From: Nitrososphaerales archaeon TH703
GTDB lineage: Archaea > Thermoproteota > Nitrososphaeria > Nitrososphaerales > Nitrososphaeraceae
Direction: 5' to 3'
Assembly: GCA_014523525.1 (NCBI GenBank)
Contig: JAATVL010000183.1
Span: forward strand, 1 to 5,441
DNA: 5,441 bases
The notes under the pieces are model-generated. The model made no database searches and was not told the DNA's origin. It saw nothing but the letters and a program-made list of their open reading frames with translations. Both the position numbers and the translations under genes were made by a program. Numbering within the stretch: the stretch's first letter is position 1; every line of letters starts with the position of its first letter. This document shows, one piece after another, positions 5,096 through 5,441 of this stretch.

Positions 5096-5197
5096 TTAGA
5101 ATAAATGGGTTTCATTATGACAACCACAAGGACATTCTGCTACCAGTTTAACTAAATCTTCAGTAGAATTCTCATGATCACATTTAGGACAGTTCAT
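5096..5197 (-). CDS. 33-residue zinc-ribbon-like microprotein
   Basis: ATG 5195-5197 to TAA 5096-5098 encodes MNCPKCDHENS, a 10-residue helix-like spacer (TEDLVKLVAE), then CPCGCHNETHLF. The knuckle C3-x2-C6 and the group C22-x-C24-x-C26-H27 are the right ligands and spacing for one zinc site. A TATA-like box centred 28 bp upstream of the ATG predicts transcription starting at or next to the ATG, that is a leaderless mRNA. No ribosome-binding site is needed or seen. Small zinc ribbons commonly mediate nucleic-acid or protein contacts; the specific role is unknown. Motif and promoter spacing agree, so I think it is a real gene despite its size. Confidence 0.7.
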   Translation of the reverse strand: MNCPKCDHENSTEDLVKLVAECPCGCHNETHLF

Positions 5198-5220
5198 TGT
5201 ATTATTTTACCAATCACTAG

Positions 5221-5230
5221 ATATAAAATT
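5221..5230 (-). promoter_or_regulatory. TATA-like box of the zinc-ribbon microprotein
   Basis: The minus strand reads AATTTTATAT, preceded by a purine-rich GGTAGGAA that could serve as a BRE. The centre is about 28 bp from ATG 5197, the standard archaeal distance from TATA to the transcription start, which implies a leaderless transcript. Confidence 0.6.
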
Positions 5231-5251
5231 TCCTACCATACAGAAATTCAA

Positions 5252-5273
5252 TGATTATTTAATAAAATAATCA
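5252..5273. other. AT-rich 9-bp perfect hairpin
   Basis: TGATTATTT (5252-5260) and AAATAATCA (5265-5273) are perfect reverse complements around AATA. It lies between two short minus-strand reading frames and upstream of the TATA box at 5221-5230. It could be a minor terminator or regulator site. In such AT-rich DNA it may also be chance. Confidence 0.3.
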
Positions 5274-5301
5274 GAGTTTTATAGAGAATAACGTTACTAA
5301 T

Positions 5302-5409
5302 TCATATATTCTTATAACATTCTACGCAAGCCCTTTTATAGTTTGTAGCACACAAAAATATAAGACCTAAACACAGCAACTGGTGGGTTCTTGATTGTTT
5401 CTTGTTCAT
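5302..5409 (-). CDS. Possible 35-residue Cys-containing hydrophobic peptide
   Basis: ATG 5407-5409 to TGA 5302-5304 encodes a basic N-terminus (MNKKQSRTHQ), a short hydrophobic stretch (LLCLGLIFLCA) and a tail with two Cys (RACVECYKNI). The layout recalls a short secreted or membrane peptide, but the hydrophobic run is only about 11 residues. GGAGGAG lies 13 bases before the ATG, somewhat far. The frame is antisense to most of hairpin 4, so it may be chance. No family is recognised. Confidence 0.25.
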   Translation of the reverse strand: MNKKQSRTHQLLCLGLIFLCATNYKRACVECYKNI

Positions 5410-5438
5410 TCAATCAAATTAACTCCTCCCATCAGTTG
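5377..5438 (+). ncRNA. GGTGGG hairpin 4 with inner stem
   Basis: CAACTGGTGGG (5377-5387) pairs with CCCATCAGTTG (5428-5438) over 11 positions, including one G-U (5383/5432) that is only a valid wobble on the plus strand. Within the 40-base loop TTGATTG (5391-5397) pairs perfectly with CAATCAA (5411-5417). The 5' arm is the same type as hairpins 1-3. It is close to the window edge, so it may extend further. Confidence 0.5.
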
Positions 5439-5441
5439 TTA

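Noticed and set aside
4181..5438. Hairpins as integron attC sites or IS200/IS605-type ends
   Set aside because: They lack the RYYYAAC/GTTRRRY core pairs of attC, and no tyrosine recombinase or TnpA-like gene is in the window.

Overview
The window is AT-rich and looks archaeal. I see TATA-like boxes about 25-35 bp upstream of several starts, short or absent leaders, small orphan genes, a receiver-only response regulator and a cytoplasmic BNR-repeat propeller. The best guess is an ammonia-oxidising soil archaeon (Nitrososphaerales, perhaps Nitrosocosmicus-like). That is inference from gene style; no rRNA or other marker gene is present to prove it. No tRNA, rRNA, CRISPR array or complete insertion sequence was seen.

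Left part (1-744) is decayed. It holds the C-terminal half of a SnoaL-like protein on the minus strand. Its homology stops at one of two 16-bp direct repeats that bracket about 270 bp with one orphan reading frame. Bases 521-700 hold nothing else recognisable.

Bases 700-2290 hold a plus-strand operon of unknown function. A promoter-like box is followed by a frameshifted first copy (745-910) and an intact second copy (1004-1174) of a small helical protein. Next come a basic low-complexity protein (1179-1433) and, with a one-base overlap and a GGTGAT ribosome-binding site, a 285-residue protein with a winged-helix-like N-terminus (1433-2290).

Bases 2291-2922 are regulatory or decayed. Six near-identical CTAATT-NN-CAC units sit directly upstream of a small resolvase-type helix-turn-helix gene broken by small indels. 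A possible 22-residue basic peptide lies on the minus strand.

Bases 2923-4864 carry two sound genes, transcribed divergently from a 427-bp spacer (3964-4390): a BNR/Asp-box beta-propeller (minus strand, TTG start) and a stand-alone receiver protein (plus strand). The spacer is not empty. It holds two long hairpins, and two more of the same style occur at 5012-5052 and 5377-5438. All four have a 5' arm reading [C/T]GGTGGG. Their non-Watson-Crick pairs are G-U only if read as plus-strand RNA, which suggests a family of structured RNA elements. This is the most interesting signal in the window.

The right end (4865-5441) also holds a convincing 33-residue zinc-ribbon-like protein on the minus strand, with a TATA box placed for leaderless transcription, and a doubtful 35-residue Cys-containing reading frame.
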